A stretch of 64,000 nt of DNA from positions 62,001-126,000 of the forward strand of contig NZ_JAKRMY010000004.1 of assembly GCF_022346005.1 (NCBI RefSeq), read 5' to 3'. The first letter of the stretch is position 1; each line of letters begins with the position of its first letter. Under the pieces are notes generated by a model. The model had not been told where the DNA came from. It saw nothing but the letters and a program-made list of their open reading frames with translations, and searched no databases. The position numbers and the translations under genes were made by a program. Source of the stretch: Corynebacterium sp. ACRPS. Its GTDB lineage: Bacteria > Actinomycetota > Actinomycetes > Mycobacteriales > Mycobacteriaceae. Below are positions 43,046-52,902 of this stretch, piece by piece.

Positions 43046-44578
43046 CTAACCCTGCCACCGGTCACGGTTAGCGCCTTCGCGGGTGATCTCTTCCTCATCT
43101 CCGTAGTCGAGCTCATCGACCAAGCCACGCCGGGCTTGGGAGGCACGCTTGCGCTCCGCTGCCGACACGCGGTTGGTGCCCTTCAGGCGGGCATCCTCGC
43201 CGCGGCTGGCCATAGTTGGATCGCCGCCGGTCATCGGCTCCCATTCGAATGTAATGCCGCCGATGGTCACGGGACAGCCTTCCACCGCGCCCTGCTTGTG
43301 CAGCTCGTCTTCCACGCCGGCCTTGGCCAGGCGGTCCGCCAAGTAACCCACGGCCTCATCGTTTTCAAAGTCGGTCTGGGTAATCCAGCGCTCGATCTTT
43401 TCGCCTTCCACAATGAATCCGCCCTGCACTTCTGGGTCCGGTCGCACGCTAAAGTCTGCGAAGCTGCCGGTGTTTTTCTTATGCGCTTGGGCCTTGGGGT
43501 GAATAACGGTATGGGAAGGATCCCGCTTCGGCTTAGGCTGTGCCTTGTGATGCTCGGTGACCATTTCCATGAGCTTGAATTTCAGCGGGTCCAAGCCCTT
43601 GCGTGCTGCCGCAGAAATGATGAACACCGGCCAGCCAAACTTTTCCTTCAGGTCATCCTTGACGAACTCCGCAAGCTCTTCCGCCTCCGGCACATCGGCC
43701 TTATTCAAAATAATGACGCGCGGGCGCTCGCGCAGGTCACCCAAACCGGTATCGCTTTCTAGCGCCTCCTGGTACTTAGCCAGCTCATTTTCCAGCGCCT
43801 CAATATCGGATTCCGGATCGCGGCCAGGCTCGATGGATGCGGTATCAACGACGTGGGCCAGCACGGCCGTGCGCTCGATGTGGCGCAGGAAGTCTAGGCC
43901 TAGGCCCTTGCCATCGGCGGCGCCAGGGATAAGGCCAGGGACATCGGCAATGGTAAAGGAGCTATCGCCCATATCCACCACACCCAAGTTGGGCTGCAGG
44001 GTGGTAAACGGGTAGTCACCAATCTTCGGCTTGGCTGCAGAGAGCACAGAGATCAACGAGGACTTACCCGCCGAAGGAAAGCCCACAAGCCCCACATCCG
44101 CCATGGATTTCAGCTCGAGCACCAAATCATGAGCTTGGCCCGGCTCGCCCTGCAGCGCAAAGCCCGGTGCCTTCCGGTTCTTAGACGCCAACGCCGCGTT
44201 GCCCAAGCCACCGAAACCGCCCTCAGCCGCGACGAAACGCGTGCCCGGCACAGTAAGATCCGCCAGGGTCTCACCCTTTTCCGTGCGCACAACCGTACCC
44301 GCGGGAACCTCCAGAATCAGGTCCTCACCGCGCGCGCCATTGCGCATATCGCCGGCACCGTTGCCGCCTCGTTCGGCCTTAATATGCGGGCGGTAGTGGA
44401 AGTCCATCAAAGTATGGATCTGCTCTGAAACTTCCAAAACGATGTCGCCACCGTGGCCGCCATTGCCGCCATCCGGTCCGCCCAATGGCTTGAATTTCTC
44501 GCGGTGGACAGACACACAGCCATGCCCACCGTCGCCAGCCTGCAAGTGCAAGACGACGCGGTCAATAAATCGTGCCAT
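43046..44578 (-). CDS. obg: Obg/CgtA GTPase
   Basis: This 510-residue essential GTPase acts in ribosome assembly. The glycine-rich Obg fold starts [20 protein letters not shown], the G domain has GFPSAGKSS (about residue 166), DVPGLIPGA and NKAD, and an Obg C-terminal domain (about 370-450) and an acidic/basic tail follow. ATG 44578 is preferred over GTG 44590: AAGGGTG is just upstream. It is part of the rplU-rpmA-obg-proB order. Confidence 0.97.
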   Translation of the reverse strand: MARFIDRVVLHLQAGDGGHGCVSVHREKFKPLGGPDGGNGGHGGDIVLEVSEQIHTLMDFHYRPHIKAERGGNGAGDMRNGARGEDLILEVPAGTVVRTEKGETLADLTVPGTRFVAAEGGFGGLGNAALASKNRKAPGFALQGEPGQAHDLVLELKSMADVGLVGFPSAGKSSLISVLSAAKPKIGDYPFTTLQPNLGVVDMGDSSFTIADVPGLIPGAADGKGLGLDFLRHIERTAVLAHVVDTASIEPGRDPESDIEALENELAKYQEALESDTGLGDLRERPRVIILNKADVPEAEELAEFVKDDLKEKFGWPVFIISAAARKGLDPLKFKLMEMVTEHHKAQPKPKRDPSHTVIHPKAQAHKKNTGSFADFSVRPDPEVQGGFIVEGEKIERWITQTDFENDEAVGYLADRLAKAGVEDELHKQGAVEGCPVTIGGITFEWEPMTGGDPTMASRGEDARLKGTNRVSAAERKRASQARRGLVDELDYGDEEEITREGANRDRWQG

Positions 44579-44684
44579 GATGTGCCACACCCTTCTTATT
44601 TAAATCTATTGTCTTAGCCAGTGTAATGCGTAGCCAAGCTCGGACTCCAACCCATGCCCTGCCAGCACAGTGGGAGGTAAAACG

Positions 44685-44733
44685 AGAAAATCCTCGAGCT
44701 GCCCTCACCCGTAGTGAAAGCTGCCCGAGGATT
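44685..44733 (-). terminator. Rho-independent terminator after rpmA
   Basis: On the minus strand AATCCTCG pairs with CGAGGATT outside a second stem, and TTTTCTCG follows. It ends the rplU-rpmA message before obg. Confidence 0.75.
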
Positions 44734-44750
44734 GACCGCTGCGGTCGTGC

Positions 44751-45029
44751 TTAAGCAGTAGCTTCTGCAGCAACCTCTTCAGCCGGGATGATGTTTACCA
44801 TCCGGCGGCCGCGCTTGATGCCGAACTTCACGGAGCCAGCAGCAAGTGCGAACAAGGTGTCATCGCCGCCGCGACCAACGTTCTCACCTGGGTGGAACTT
44901 GGTGCCGCGCTGACGCACGATGATCTCGCCGGCGTTAACCTGCTGACCACCGAAGCGCTTGACGCCGAGGCGCTTGGACTCGGAATCGCGACCGTTGCTG
45001 GAGCTGGAAGCACCCTTCTTGTGTGCCAT
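44751..45029 (-). CDS. rpmA: 50S ribosomal protein L27
   Basis: This 92-residue protein has the L27 N-terminus [20 protein letters not shown] and the motif [12 protein letters not shown]. Its N-terminal tail reaches the peptidyl transferase centre. AAGGAGG lies 9 bases before ATG 45029, a very strong Shine-Dalgarno. It lies 43 bases downstream of rplU. Confidence 0.98.
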   Translation of the reverse strand: MAHKKGASSSSNGRDSESKRLGVKRFGGQQVNAGEIIVRQRGTKFHPGENVGRGGDDTLFALAAGSVKFGIKRGRRMVNIIPAEEVAAEATA

Positions 45030-45072
45030 GTCGTTTCCCTCCTTCGGGGATGATTTGCAGCCCGGTTAAGGC

Positions 45073-45378
45073 TTACTTGATACCGGTGATCTTCAAGGTG
45101 GTCTGAGGCTGGCGGTGACCCAAACGCCTCTTGTAACCAGTCTTGTTCTTGTACTTCAAGATATCAATCTTTGGACCTTTACCCTGTTCAACGATTTCCG
45201 CAGCAACGGAAACCTTCTCCAAGTCGGAAGCCTTGGACTTCACAGCGGCGCCATCGACGAGCAGAACCGGGGTGAGAGCCACGGCAGAGCCTGGCTCACC
45301 CTCGATCTTCTCGACCTTGACGAGGTCACCTTCAGCAACCTTGTACTGCTTGCCGCCGGTCTTGACGATCGCGTACAT
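45073..45378 (-). CDS. rplU: 50S ribosomal protein L21
   Basis: This 101-residue protein binds 23S rRNA next to L20. The start [14 protein letters not shown] and the C-terminal [11 protein letters not shown] block are typical L21. It is the first gene of the rplU-rpmA message. The 224 bases between rne and rplU hold the rne terminator and probably the rplU promoter. Confidence 0.98.
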   Translation of the reverse strand: MYAIVKTGGKQYKVAEGDLVKVEKIEGEPGSAVALTPVLLVDGAAVKSKASDLEKVSVAAEIVEQGKGPKIDILKYKNKTGYKRRLGHRQPQTTLKITGIK

Positions 45379-45560
45379 AGAGGGTTACCCCTTATCTAAA
45401 CTCGCTCGGACACGGCATCCAGGCCGTTATCCGAATGGACACTTACATATTGCGTTCAGACCCCGCGCGAACATGTCCGCAATCACCGGGCGGCAATTGT
45501 GGGCTGATCCAGCGCCGAGAGTTCTAAACAGCGACTGTCAAAGACTACCCCGCCGCGGGT

Positions 45561-45595
45561 ACAAAATACAAACCACGCACTTCGCACCCGCGTGG
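45561..45595 (-). terminator. Rho-independent terminator after rne
   Basis: Read on the minus strand, CCACGC pairs with GCGTGG over an eleven-base loop, followed by TTTGTATTTTG. It lies directly after the rne stop. Confidence 0.75.
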
Positions 45596-45602
45596 CGATG
45601 CC

Positions 45603-48600
45603 CTAGGAAGTAGCTCGCCGTGCTACGCGGCGCCGCCGCCGGCCCGCGTCCTTAGCACCAGTCTGCGGGGTCTCCGGCGCGTTAGTGGACGCCTTTTCCC
45701 CAGTACGTTCCTGCCGCGCGGCCGCTGCCGGCGCCCCGGTCTTTTTCACCGCGCGCTTCTTCCCGCGGCGAATGACCTTGGTTTCAGTCTGCGGAGCACT
45801 AGCCTTCTGGGAATCCTTCTCCCCTTGAACAGGTGTAGCCGTTGGGCCACCCGCATTGTGCGAGGTGGCCTTATCCCTCGGGTTCGTACGCACCACCCGG
45901 CGCTTGCCGCGACGGCCTCCCTGTACCGAGGATTTATTCTTCCCGCCACTGATATTCTCGTGACGCTGCTCCGCAGTTCGCGAGGTGTCCCCGCGCTTGT
46001 CGTCCTGCTTTACATCCTGCGCGTTTGCCCGGTGCGAGGCCCGCACATTTGCCCGGCGGGAATTTGGCTGGGTGCGAACGCTGCGACGCCGACCACGCCC
46101 GCGTGACTTGCTGCGAGGCTTTTGCTGCTCGGCGTCCTGCTGTGCCGCACCGTCACCGCGTGACTTCTCGGCGGAACCCGTGGATTCCTCTTTTTGTGGC
46201 TGGGCAAAAGCCTCTGGGCGCGGGCGATTATCGGAACGCGAATTTCCGCGCGTGCGCCGCTTCCGGCGCGGAGAAGCCTCAAACTCGGCTACTGCCTCCT
46301 CGTAGGTCTTCTCCGGGGCATCGGTAGCTACCGCCTTCTTCTCTTCAGCCGCCTGCTGGCGCTGTTTCTGCTGCTCCTGCACGCGGCGGGAAGCTGGCGA
46401 GGTCCGCGTTGCCCGGCGCGGCTTCTTGCCCCGCTGGGTGCGCTTCTTCTCCTTCGCCGGTGATTCTTGGCCATCGGGCACATAGGAATTAAATTCCTGT
46501 ACCTCATCGCTTTCGGCGGCGTTTTCTGCCGCAGCATAGGCGATGGCCTCGATTTCAGAGACCTCGGACTTCTTCTGCACTCGGCGGCGCTTCTTCTGCT
46601 TGTCTTCGCTGCGGCCACGGCTGCGCTCGTCACGGTGTCCGCGGGCGTTGTCGGCTCGCTTCTGTGGGGCCTTCTGTGTGGAGTCGGCGGTCTCATCGTC
46701 TACGACGACATTGGCCACGAGCTCCTCCAGCGACGGTGACTGCTCGTCCTCGCTGCTGTAGAGGGGAGCGTTGGTCTTTTGGTACTTCTGCGGCTGGTTA
46801 GCGGCCTTATGCCCCTTGTGGTGCTTCTGGCCCTTCTTCTCCGCGCGCTCGTCTTCATCGTCATGCTCGTGCATGGCCACGGCAGCCGGGTGCTGCTGGG
46901 GATCGTGGTCTGGCTTCTTGTGCGACTTGGAGGAACCGTGCGAATGCTGGCCGGAGTGGTTGTCTTCAGCTTCATCGACCGGGTACTCGTGGATGATGAT
47001 GCCGCGGCCATGGCAGTGCTCACACTCGGTAGAAAAGGTCTCTACCAAGCCAGTGCCCAAGCGCTTGCGCGTCATTTGCACCAAGCCCAGGGAGGTAACC
47101 TCGGATACCTGGTGGCGCGTGCGGTCGCGACCCAGGGCCTCCTTCAGGCGGCGCAAAACCAGGTCCTGGTTTTCCGGCAAGACCATGTCAATAAAGTCCA
47201 CCACGATCATGCCGCCCAGATCGCGCAGGCGCATCTGGCGCACGATTTCTTCGGCCGCCTCCAGGTTATTGCGGGTCACGGTCTCTTCCAGGTTGCCGCC
47301 GGAGCCGGTGAACTTGCCGGTGTTGACATCGATGACGGTCATGGCCTCGGTACGATCGATGACCAAGGTGCCGCCAGATGGCAGCCATACCTTGCGCGAG
47401 AGCGCCTTATGCAGCTGCTCATCAATGCGGTAGGCGGCAAAGGCATCCTGGCCGCCGTGGTCCTTGGGCTTATAGCGCACCACGCGGTCTGCAAGGTCCG
47501 GGGCCATGGATTCCACGTAGGCATTGACCGTATTAAAGGAACGCTTCCCGTCCACGATCAGGCGATGGAAGTCTTCGTTGAAGAGATCCCGGACGACCTT
47601 GATGAGCATATTCGGCTCTTCATAGAGCGTGACCGGCTTAGCACCCTTGGAGGATTTTTCCTTCTTAGCTTGGGTGGAAATATCTTCCCACCGGTTATGC
47701 AGGCGCTGCACATCTGCTGCAATGGCCTCCTCGGGAACGTTTTCGGCAGCGGTACGGATGATGGCGCCGCCATCGCCTGGCACCACGCGGCCCAAGATGT
47801 CCTTTAAGCGCTTGCGCTCCGGTGCCGGCAGCTTGCGCGAAATTCCAGCACTGCGGCCGCCTGGTACGTAGACGAGGTAGCGCCCGGCCAAGGAAATCCG
47901 GGTGGTCAGGCGCGCACCCTTGTGGCCAATCGGGTCCTTTGCCACCTGCACCAAGATTTGGTCGCCGGATTTCAGGGTATTTTCAACCTTGCGGGAACGC
48001 CCGTGCAATTTGGTCTTGCGCCAGTCAATCTCGCCGGCATAAAGCACACCGTTGCGGCCCTGGCCGATGTCCACGAATGCCGCCTCCATGGACGGCAAGA
48101 CGTTTTGCACGCGGCCTAAGTAAATATTGCCAATGAGGGAGGCTTGGGCCTCGGTGGTAACGAAGTGCTCGACCAAGAGGTCATCTTCAAGCACGCCCAC
48201 CTGCGTGACGATGCCCGCGCCGTCCTCGCGCTGCTTATCGCGCACCACCATGGTGCGTTCCACGGCCTCGCGCCGCGCCAAAAATTCCGCCTGGGACACG
48301 ATGTGCTGGCGCTCGCGGCCCTTCTCGCGCAATTCTGCGCGGCGGCGCTTCTGTGCCTCGATGCGGGTGGAGCCACGGATGGCCTTGGGCTCATCGATAA
48401 GCTCCGGCTCCTTATCCGCCACATCCTTCTTGGCGTTCTCGTGCACGCCGCGCCCACGGGAGGTACCACGGCGGCCGCGGCGACGCTTGTCAGAACCCCC
48501 GCGCGACGCCTTATTGTCTACCTCGGCCTCGTCCGGCTCTGCGTCGTCGCCAGGTTCCGCCGCATCAGCGGCTTCAGCGATCGCCGCCATGTCCGCGGCC

Positions 48601-49430
48601 TCATCCTCACCAAGCTCGGCGGCGTCCTGCTGCTGCGGCGGCATAAACAGCGGCGCGAAGTCATACGCAGCGGAATCGTCGTCCGTCTCCGCGCGCGGGA
48701 CTATGCGCGGGGCATAGTAATCATCGTCGAAGTCCTCGCCGGCCTCTGCCAGCACCTCATGCAGCTTGGCCGGATCCACGGTCCCAGTCGCTTCGCCAGC
48801 TCCGGCAGCGGCAGCGTCGGTGGCATTAGCATCGGCATCATCTTCAGCGCGCGCGGGCGCGTTCGACGGCTCAGGATCCGGCAGTGCGCTCTTTACCAGC
48901 GAAGCATCGACCTTTTCCTCAATCTGGGAGATTTCATTGTCCACGTTCTTGCGCACGCGGTAGCGCAGGTTCTTTTCTTCTTCCGCATCGGCGGCGGTGT
49001 TTTCAGTGGGAGCGCCATCTTCTTCCCCATCATCAGCTTGTACTGGCCCTTTCTTTGCCGCAGGCGCAGACTTCTTCGTGGCTTTGCGGGTGCGCCGAGC
49101 GCGCTTGGTGGTCTTGGCCTTGCCCTCGGGCTTTGCTTCCGCTGGGCTCTCGTCCACGGTTGCAGGCTGCTCCGCATCCGCGCCCCCTGCATGGCGGGCT
49201 AGAGCAGCGAAGAGGTCGCCTGCTTCTGCGCGGGTAATGGAGCTCTGCGCGGTCTTGTTCAGGCCCATGTCCTTGAGCTGGGCCACCAGCTGGCGCGAGG
49301 ATAGGCCGAGCTTTTGGGCCAAGGCATACACGCGGGTTTTATCTTTGAGCTCGCTCGGGTCTATCCGCTGGGCCAAAGCCGCGGCTGCCTGGAGGTTTTC
49401 AGTTGTTTCTTGAGAGTTCTGTGCCGCCAT
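45603..49430 (-). CDS. rne: Ribonuclease E/G
   Basis: This 1275-residue RNase initiates mRNA decay and rRNA maturation. Residues 1-80 resemble the IF2 N-terminal domain (SRQLVAQLKDMGL). A long acidic, low-complexity stretch (80-400) leads to an S1 domain (GNIYLGRVQNVLPSMEAAFVDIG, near 435-457), then catalytic DNase-like core with VVDFIDM and the zinc link CEHCHGRG. The C-terminal 400 residues are Arg-rich, disordered, and probably bind RNA and partners. The upstream gene is divergent. Confidence 0.95.
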   Translation of the reverse strand: MAAQNSQETTENLQAAAALAQRIDPSELKDKTRVYALAQKLGLSSRQLVAQLKDMGLNKTAQSSITRAEAGDLFAALARHAGGADAEQPATVDESPAEAKPEGKAKTTKRARRTRKATKKSAPAAKKGPVQADDGEEDGAPTENTAADAEEEKNLRYRVRKNVDNEISQIEEKVDASLVKSALPDPEPSNAPARAEDDADANATDAAAAGAGEATGTVDPAKLHEVLAEAGEDFDDDYYAPRIVPRAETDDDSAAYDFAPLFMPPQQQDAAELGEDEAADMAAIAEAADAAEPGDDAEPDEAEVDNKASRGGSDKRRRGRRGTSRGRGVHENAKKDVADKEPELIDEPKAIRGSTRIEAQKRRRAELREKGRERQHIVSQAEFLARREAVERTMVVRDKQREDGAGIVTQVGVLEDDLLVEHFVTTEAQASLIGNIYLGRVQNVLPSMEAAFVDIGQGRNGVLYAGEIDWRKTKLHGRSRKVENTLKSGDQILVQVAKDPIGHKGARLTTRISLAGRYLVYVPGGRSAGISRKLPAPERKRLKDILGRVVPGDGGAIIRTAAENVPEEAIAADVQRLHNRWEDISTQAKKEKSSKGAKPVTLYEEPNMLIKVVRDLFNEDFHRLIVDGKRSFNTVNAYVESMAPDLADRVVRYKPKDHGGQDAFAAYRIDEQLHKALSRKVWLPSGGTLVIDRTEAMTVIDVNTGKFTGSGGNLEETVTRNNLEAAEEIVRQMRLRDLGGMIVVDFIDMVLPENQDLVLRRLKEALGRDRTRHQVSEVTSLGLVQMTRKRLGTGLVETFSTECEHCHGRGIIIHEYPVDEAEDNHSGQHSHGSSKSHKKPDHDPQQHPAAVAMHEHDDEDERAEKKGQKHHKGHKAANQPQKYQKTNAPLYSSEDEQSPSLEELVANVVVDDETADSTQKAPQKRADNARGHRDERSRGRSEDKQKKRRRVQKKSEVSEIEAIAYAAAENAAESDEVQEFNSYVPDGQESPAKEKKRTQRGKKPRRATRTSPASRRVQEQQKQRQQAAEEKKAVATDAPEKTYEEAVAEFEASPRRKRRTRGNSRSDNRPRPEAFAQPQKEESTGSAEKSRGDGAAQQDAEQQKPRSKSRGRGRRRSVRTQPNSRRANVRASHRANAQDVKQDDKRGDTSRTAEQRHENISGGKNKSSVQGGRRGKRRVVRTNPRDKATSHNAGGPTATPVQGEKDSQKASAPQTETKVIRRGKKRAVKKTGAPAAAARQERTGEKASTNAPETPQTGAKDAGRRRRRVARRATS

Positions 49431-49627
49431 TAGTTGGGCTTACTCCTGTACTTCGATTGTATGGTGCGCCGGCTATTCGGGCGCAGGCACAGCCCAAAAA
49501 GGACCGCGCCGCTGCCGCACGAATAGCAACGAAAACGCACTGCGTTAAAGCTTATGGGTTATGAAATTATGCGCGCGCTGCGCGTGAGTTCCATTGTGTC
49601 ACAGAATCTTGGCGGGGCGAGCAGGCT

Positions 49628-50419
49628 GTGGGCGATGATACGTTTGAACTTATGGCAGAACTGGCACCACGTCCCGCCCGAACATTATCGCAGTACCGGC
49701 AGCGTAATGAGATTACGCCGAAAGAGGCGTGCTTATTCGGCGTTCCGGCCGGTTTTGCCCTCGGGTTTGCCCAAACGGAGGCCAGCTACATGCTGATGGG
49801 CGCCGGCGTTTTTGCGGTCTTCGCGGTCATTGGATTGGTGCACCTCATCCGCCATTATCCCCGCTCTATTGGGGCTAGCCAGGATGTCTACCTCGAGGGC
49901 GATTACCCCGCCATTGCTTATTGGGCGCCAGTGATACCACTTGCTCTACCGCTGGCCATGGCCCCGCTGTCCGCGGCTGGCTGGTTGCCAAACATCTCGC
50001 TGGCCCCGCCCGTGGAAGGCATCTTAACCGGAGCGGTGTCGGCGTTCGCACTCCCGCTGGGCTTGTGGGCCATGCTTTCCCAGTCCTTTCGCATTGGCCG
50101 CCGCCGCATGCAGCGCATCGTGGCTGAAGATCCCTTAGAAGGGGTCACAGATCATGCCATGCAGCTTGCCGATGCCCACCTAAATATCCTCACCGCCCTC
50201 GTCACCGCCGGGGCCGTCCAGGGCAATACGACCACCACCAAGGCCTTGTCCCGCCTGATGCAGGTGGAACTAGATACCCTGCCGGATGCTCTTCAGGAAC
50301 TAAAAAAGCATGGGCTCGTGAAGGTAGAAGATATTGGACTGCGCTCCAAAGTAGAAAGCTGGCGCATCACCCTCACCCCTACTGGAGTGAGGTGCCTGTA
50401 TCAACTTGGCAGACGCTAA
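49628..50419 (+). CDS. Membrane protein with C-terminal winged-helix domain
   Basis: This 263-residue protein has about three to four hydrophobic segments in residues 38-150 (for example FALGFAQTEASYMLMGAGVF, YWAPVIPLALPLAMAP and a third near 130-150). The C-terminal 95 residues resemble a winged-helix DNA-binding domain (LSRLMQVELDTLPDALQELKKHG is a recognition-like helix pair). A membrane-tethered regulator is possible but unproved. GTG 49628 is used; no strong Shine-Dalgarno is seen. Its stop overlaps the convergent acr3 stop by 4 bases. Confidence 0.65.
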   Translation: MGDDTFELMAELAPRPARTLSQYRQRNEITPKEACLFGVPAGFALGFAQTEASYMLMGAGVFAVFAVIGLVHLIRHYPRSIGASQDVYLEGDYPAIAYWAPVIPLALPLAMAPLSAAGWLPNISLAPPVEGILTGAVSAFALPLGLWAMLSQSFRIGRRRMQRIVAEDPLEGVTDHAMQLADAHLNILTALVTAGAVQGNTTTTKALSRLMQVELDTLPDALQELKKHGLVKVEDIGLRSKVESWRITLTPTGVRCLYQLGRR

Positions 50420-51480
50420 TTCGGCAGACTCGGGTCTCCTGGAAATAACTTAGGACCAATCCAGAGCATTACGTATACCAAACCAACCAAAACCGGAATT
50501 TCAACAAGAGGCCCAATGGTACCGGCTAACGCTTGAGCAGAGGTGGCACCAAAGGTACCGATGGACACCGCGATGGCTAACTCAAAATTATTTCCCGCTG
50601 CGGTAAAGGCCACTGAGGCAGACTGTGCATAATTCATTCCGGCAACTTTAGCTACGCCCAAAGCCAGAAAGAACATCCCGACAAAGTACAACATCAGAGG
50701 CACCGCTACCCTAACCACTGCTACCGGCTGCTCCACTAGCTGTTCTCCTTGCAGGGAGAACAGTAAGACGATTGTATACAGCAAACCGATCATTGCCAAA
50801 GGAGACACCGCAGGAAGGTAACGGTTTTCGAACCACTCACGCCCTTTAGTTTTCTCTGCCCATACTCGGGAGATAACCCCGAGCAAAAGCGGGATGCCTA
50901 AGAATACGAGCACTGAAGTAACAATGGACCAGAAAGAGAATTCGACAGAGGTGGTATCAAGACCCAGCCATCCCGGCAGTATCTGCAGGTAGAACCAACC
51001 CAGGACACCGAACATCGCAACTTGGAAGACGGAGTTGATTGCTACTAATACTGCCGTGGCTTCTCGGTCACCGCAGGATAGGTCTGACCACACCAAGACC
51101 ATGGCGATGCAGCGGGCAAGGCCGACAATGATAAGACCCGTGCGCAGCTCGGGTTGATCCGCCAAGAATAGCCAGGCCAGTGCGAACATGAATGCTGGCC
51201 CCACAAGCCAATTCAAAACGATTGACACGGTCATCAGCCGTCTGTCAGTGGCAATCTCCCGGGTCTTTTCATAGCGCACTTTAGCAAGCGGTGGATACAT
51301 CATCACCAACAGCCCTAAAGCAATTGGAAGGGAAATACCCCCAACTTCTAAAGCTGAGAGCGCTTTTCCAATTCCTGGAAGAAAATGACCTATAAGCAGG
51401 CCAAGGACCATAGCGATGATGATCCACACGGGAAGAAAGCGATCGAGAAAAGCCAATCGCGGCTGCTGTGAGGTAGCCAT
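50416..51480 (-). CDS. acr3: Arsenite efflux permease Acr3 (ACR3 family)
   Basis: This 354-residue permease has ten predicted membrane helices and extrudes arsenite. The N-terminal FLPVWIIIAMVLGLLIG and the region GLARCIAMVLVWSDLSCGD (about residues 115-135, with the conserved Cys) are family signatures. A GNNFELAIAV block lies near 300. AAGGAGACAGGT precedes ATG 51480; longer frames up to 51534 have no ribosome site. It is divergent from arsR across an 11-base inverted repeat. Confidence 0.93.
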   Translation of the reverse strand: MATSQQPRLAFLDRFLPVWIIIAMVLGLLIGHFLPGIGKALSALEVGGISLPIALGLLVMMYPPLAKVRYEKTREIATDRRLMTVSIVLNWLVGPAFMFALAWLFLADQPELRTGLIIVGLARCIAMVLVWSDLSCGDREATAVLVAINSVFQVAMFGVLGWFYLQILPGWLGLDTTSVEFSFWSIVTSVLVFLGIPLLLGVISRVWAEKTKGREWFENRYLPAVSPLAMIGLLYTIVLLFSLQGEQLVEQPVAVVRVAVPLMLYFVGMFFLALGVAKVAGMNYAQSASVAFTAAGNNFELAIAVSIGTFGATSAQALAGTIGPLVEIPVLVGLVYVMLWIGPKLFPGDPSLPN

Positions 51481-51529
51481 ACCTGTCTCCTTCATTGACC
51501 CAAGTCGCACCGTACCGTGCTGCACTGTA

Positions 51530-51563
51530 CCCATTCATATCGATACCTGTCAATATGAATGGG
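51530..51563. promoter_or_regulatory. Probable ArsR operator between acr3 and arsR
   Basis: CCCATTCATAT and ATATGAATGGG form a perfect 11-base inverted repeat with a twelve-base spacer. It lies in the middle of the 109-base gap between the divergent start codons, the expected place of an ArsR operator controlling both directions. Confidence 0.7.
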
Positions 51564-51589
51564 TGGGAAAACGCCCATATACTGAATGC

Positions 51590-51940
51590 ATGGTTTCTTC
51601 GCACGGCATGACCAAAAATCCCTACATCAACGAATGCTGTTCGCTTAGCAACGGCCCCCTAGATCAAGACAATGCCGTGCACTTTGCCCAGCAGTTCAAG
51701 GTACTTGCAGATCCCGCGCGCCTTCGCCTTTTGTCCATTTTGTGCGATGAAGGCTGCGGCCCGATGAGCGTCTCAGAACTGACCGCATTATCCGGTCTGA
51801 GTCAGCCGACGGTGTCTCACCATCTTGCAAAAATGCGGGATGCTGACCTCTTAGCCAAACGACAGACTGGCCGCACCGTCACCCATGAAGTGCAAAAACA
51901 AGCTTTCACTGCACTGCGCGAACTACTCTCTTTCGACTAA
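51590..51940 (+). CDS. arsR: ArsR/SmtB-family arsenic-responsive repressor
   Basis: This 116-residue winged-helix repressor has the recognition region VSELTALSGLSQPTVSHHLAKMRDA (about residues 59-83). Cys16, Cys17 and Cys56 (with Cys52) are in the places of the three As(III)-binding thiols of C. glutamicum ArsR (Cys15, Cys16, Cys55). It probably leaves the DNA when arsenite binds and frees acr3 and its own gene. ATG 51590 follows the operator by 26 bases. Confidence 0.92.
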   Translation: MVSSHGMTKNPYINECCSLSNGPLDQDNAVHFAQQFKVLADPARLRLLSILCDEGCGPMSVSELTALSGLSQPTVSHHLAKMRDADLLAKRQTGRTVTHEVQKQAFTALRELLSFD

Positions 51941-52032
51941 ACAGCCACTAACAATGAAATCTTGGCCTTATATGTTTGCAACACTGTGAGCCAATCAAAG
52001 TATTTCGCCCCGCAATAAACCCCCTCTTAAAG

Positions 52033-52058
52033 GAAAAGGCCCGAGCTTAACGCTCGGG
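52033..52058 (-). terminator. Rho-independent terminator after ndk
   Basis: On the minus strand CCCGAGC pairs with GCTCGGG over a five-base loop and CCTTTTCC follows. It lies 30 bases after the ndk stop. Confidence 0.85.
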
Positions 52059-52087
52059 TCTCCTTGAAATCTAGGTAGATTCAGTGC

Positions 52088-52498
52088 TTAGAGGTTGGGG
52101 AACCAAATTCCAATCTCGCGCTCAGCGGACTCTGGGGAGTCGGAGCCGTGCACGATGTTCTCGCCCACGCTGAGTGCGAAGTCACCGCGGATGGAACCGG
52201 GTGCGGCCTTGGAGACTGGGTCGGTGCCGCCGGCCAGCTGGCGCCATGCCTCGATGGCGCGCTCGCCTTCAACAACGCCGGCAATCAGCGGTGCGGAGGT
52301 GATGAAGTCCACGAGCTCGCCAAAGAATGGCTTGTCCTTGTGCTCTTCGTAGTGCTTTTCTGCGGTCTCGCGGTCAGCCACGCGCAGGTCCAACTCAGCC
52401 AGCTTGAGGCCCTTGCGCTCGATGCGGGCGATGATCTCGCCCACGTGGCCGTTCTTTACGCCGTCCGGCTTAATGAGGATCAATGTACGTTCAGTCAT
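52088..52498 (-). CDS. ndk: Nucleoside diphosphate kinase
   Basis: This 136-residue enzyme exchanges the gamma phosphate between nucleoside triphosphates and diphosphates. The N-terminus [16 protein letters not shown] and the catalytic histidine in [12 protein letters not shown] (near residue 117) match Ndk. ATG 52498 gives the normal length; the longer open frame is unrelated. In C. glutamicum it closes the valS-folC cluster, as it does here. Confidence 0.97.
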   Translation of the reverse strand: MTERTLILIKPDGVKNGHVGEIIARIERKGLKLAELDLRVADRETAEKHYEEHKDKPFFGELVDFITSAPLIAGVVEGERAIEAWRQLAGGTDPVSKAAPGSIRGDFALSVGENIVHGSDSPESAEREIGIWFPNL

Positions 52499-52584
52499 GC
52501 CCCATACTGTACCGAATACCCACAACTCGTCCACGACCGAGGGCCATAAGCGGGGGCAGCGTAGTGGGCGGCATTTAATAAGCA

Positions 52585-52902
52585 TTAAGTAAGCTGCTGG
52601 ACTATCTCCGTCGCGCGCTCGTGGGAGGTACCCCGAAACCACAGGCGCACTTGGTTAACCGCCGTGCCAAACTGGCCGTTGCCCAGCAAACGCTTAATCT
52701 CTGCTCGCTGCTCTTTATCCAAATCATCAAGGGTGGCTTCTTCTGCCCGCTGAAAATTAGCGCGCAGGGCAAGGGCCAAAAATACGGCGGCAATGATGAG
52801 TGCTACCAGCGGCAGCCACGGCGCGCCCGTGGCCGCGCGGGCAGCGACCGCGGCAATGCAGGCTAGGGCCGCGAGGACGAGATAGACGGTGCGCATGGCC
52901 AC
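52585..52902 (-). CDS. Small membrane protein of unknown function
   Basis: This 105-residue protein has two hydrophobic segments (about residues 5-22 and 27-47) and a charged soluble C-terminal half ([22 protein letters not shown]). GTG 52902 overlaps the stop of the DUF4233 gene; ATG 52896 is an alternative. It is found in the same place, before ndk, in other corynebacteria. Function unknown. Confidence 0.75.
   Translation of the reverse strand: MAMRTVYLVLAALACIAAVAARAATGAPWLPLVALIIAAVFLALALRANFQRAEEATLDDLDKEQRAEIKRLLGNGQFGTAVNQVRLWFRGTSHERATEIVQQLT

Noticed and set aside
41709-43049. Plus-strand open frame opposite proB
   Set aside because: It is a shadow of proB; there is no motif, and proB is complete on the other strand.
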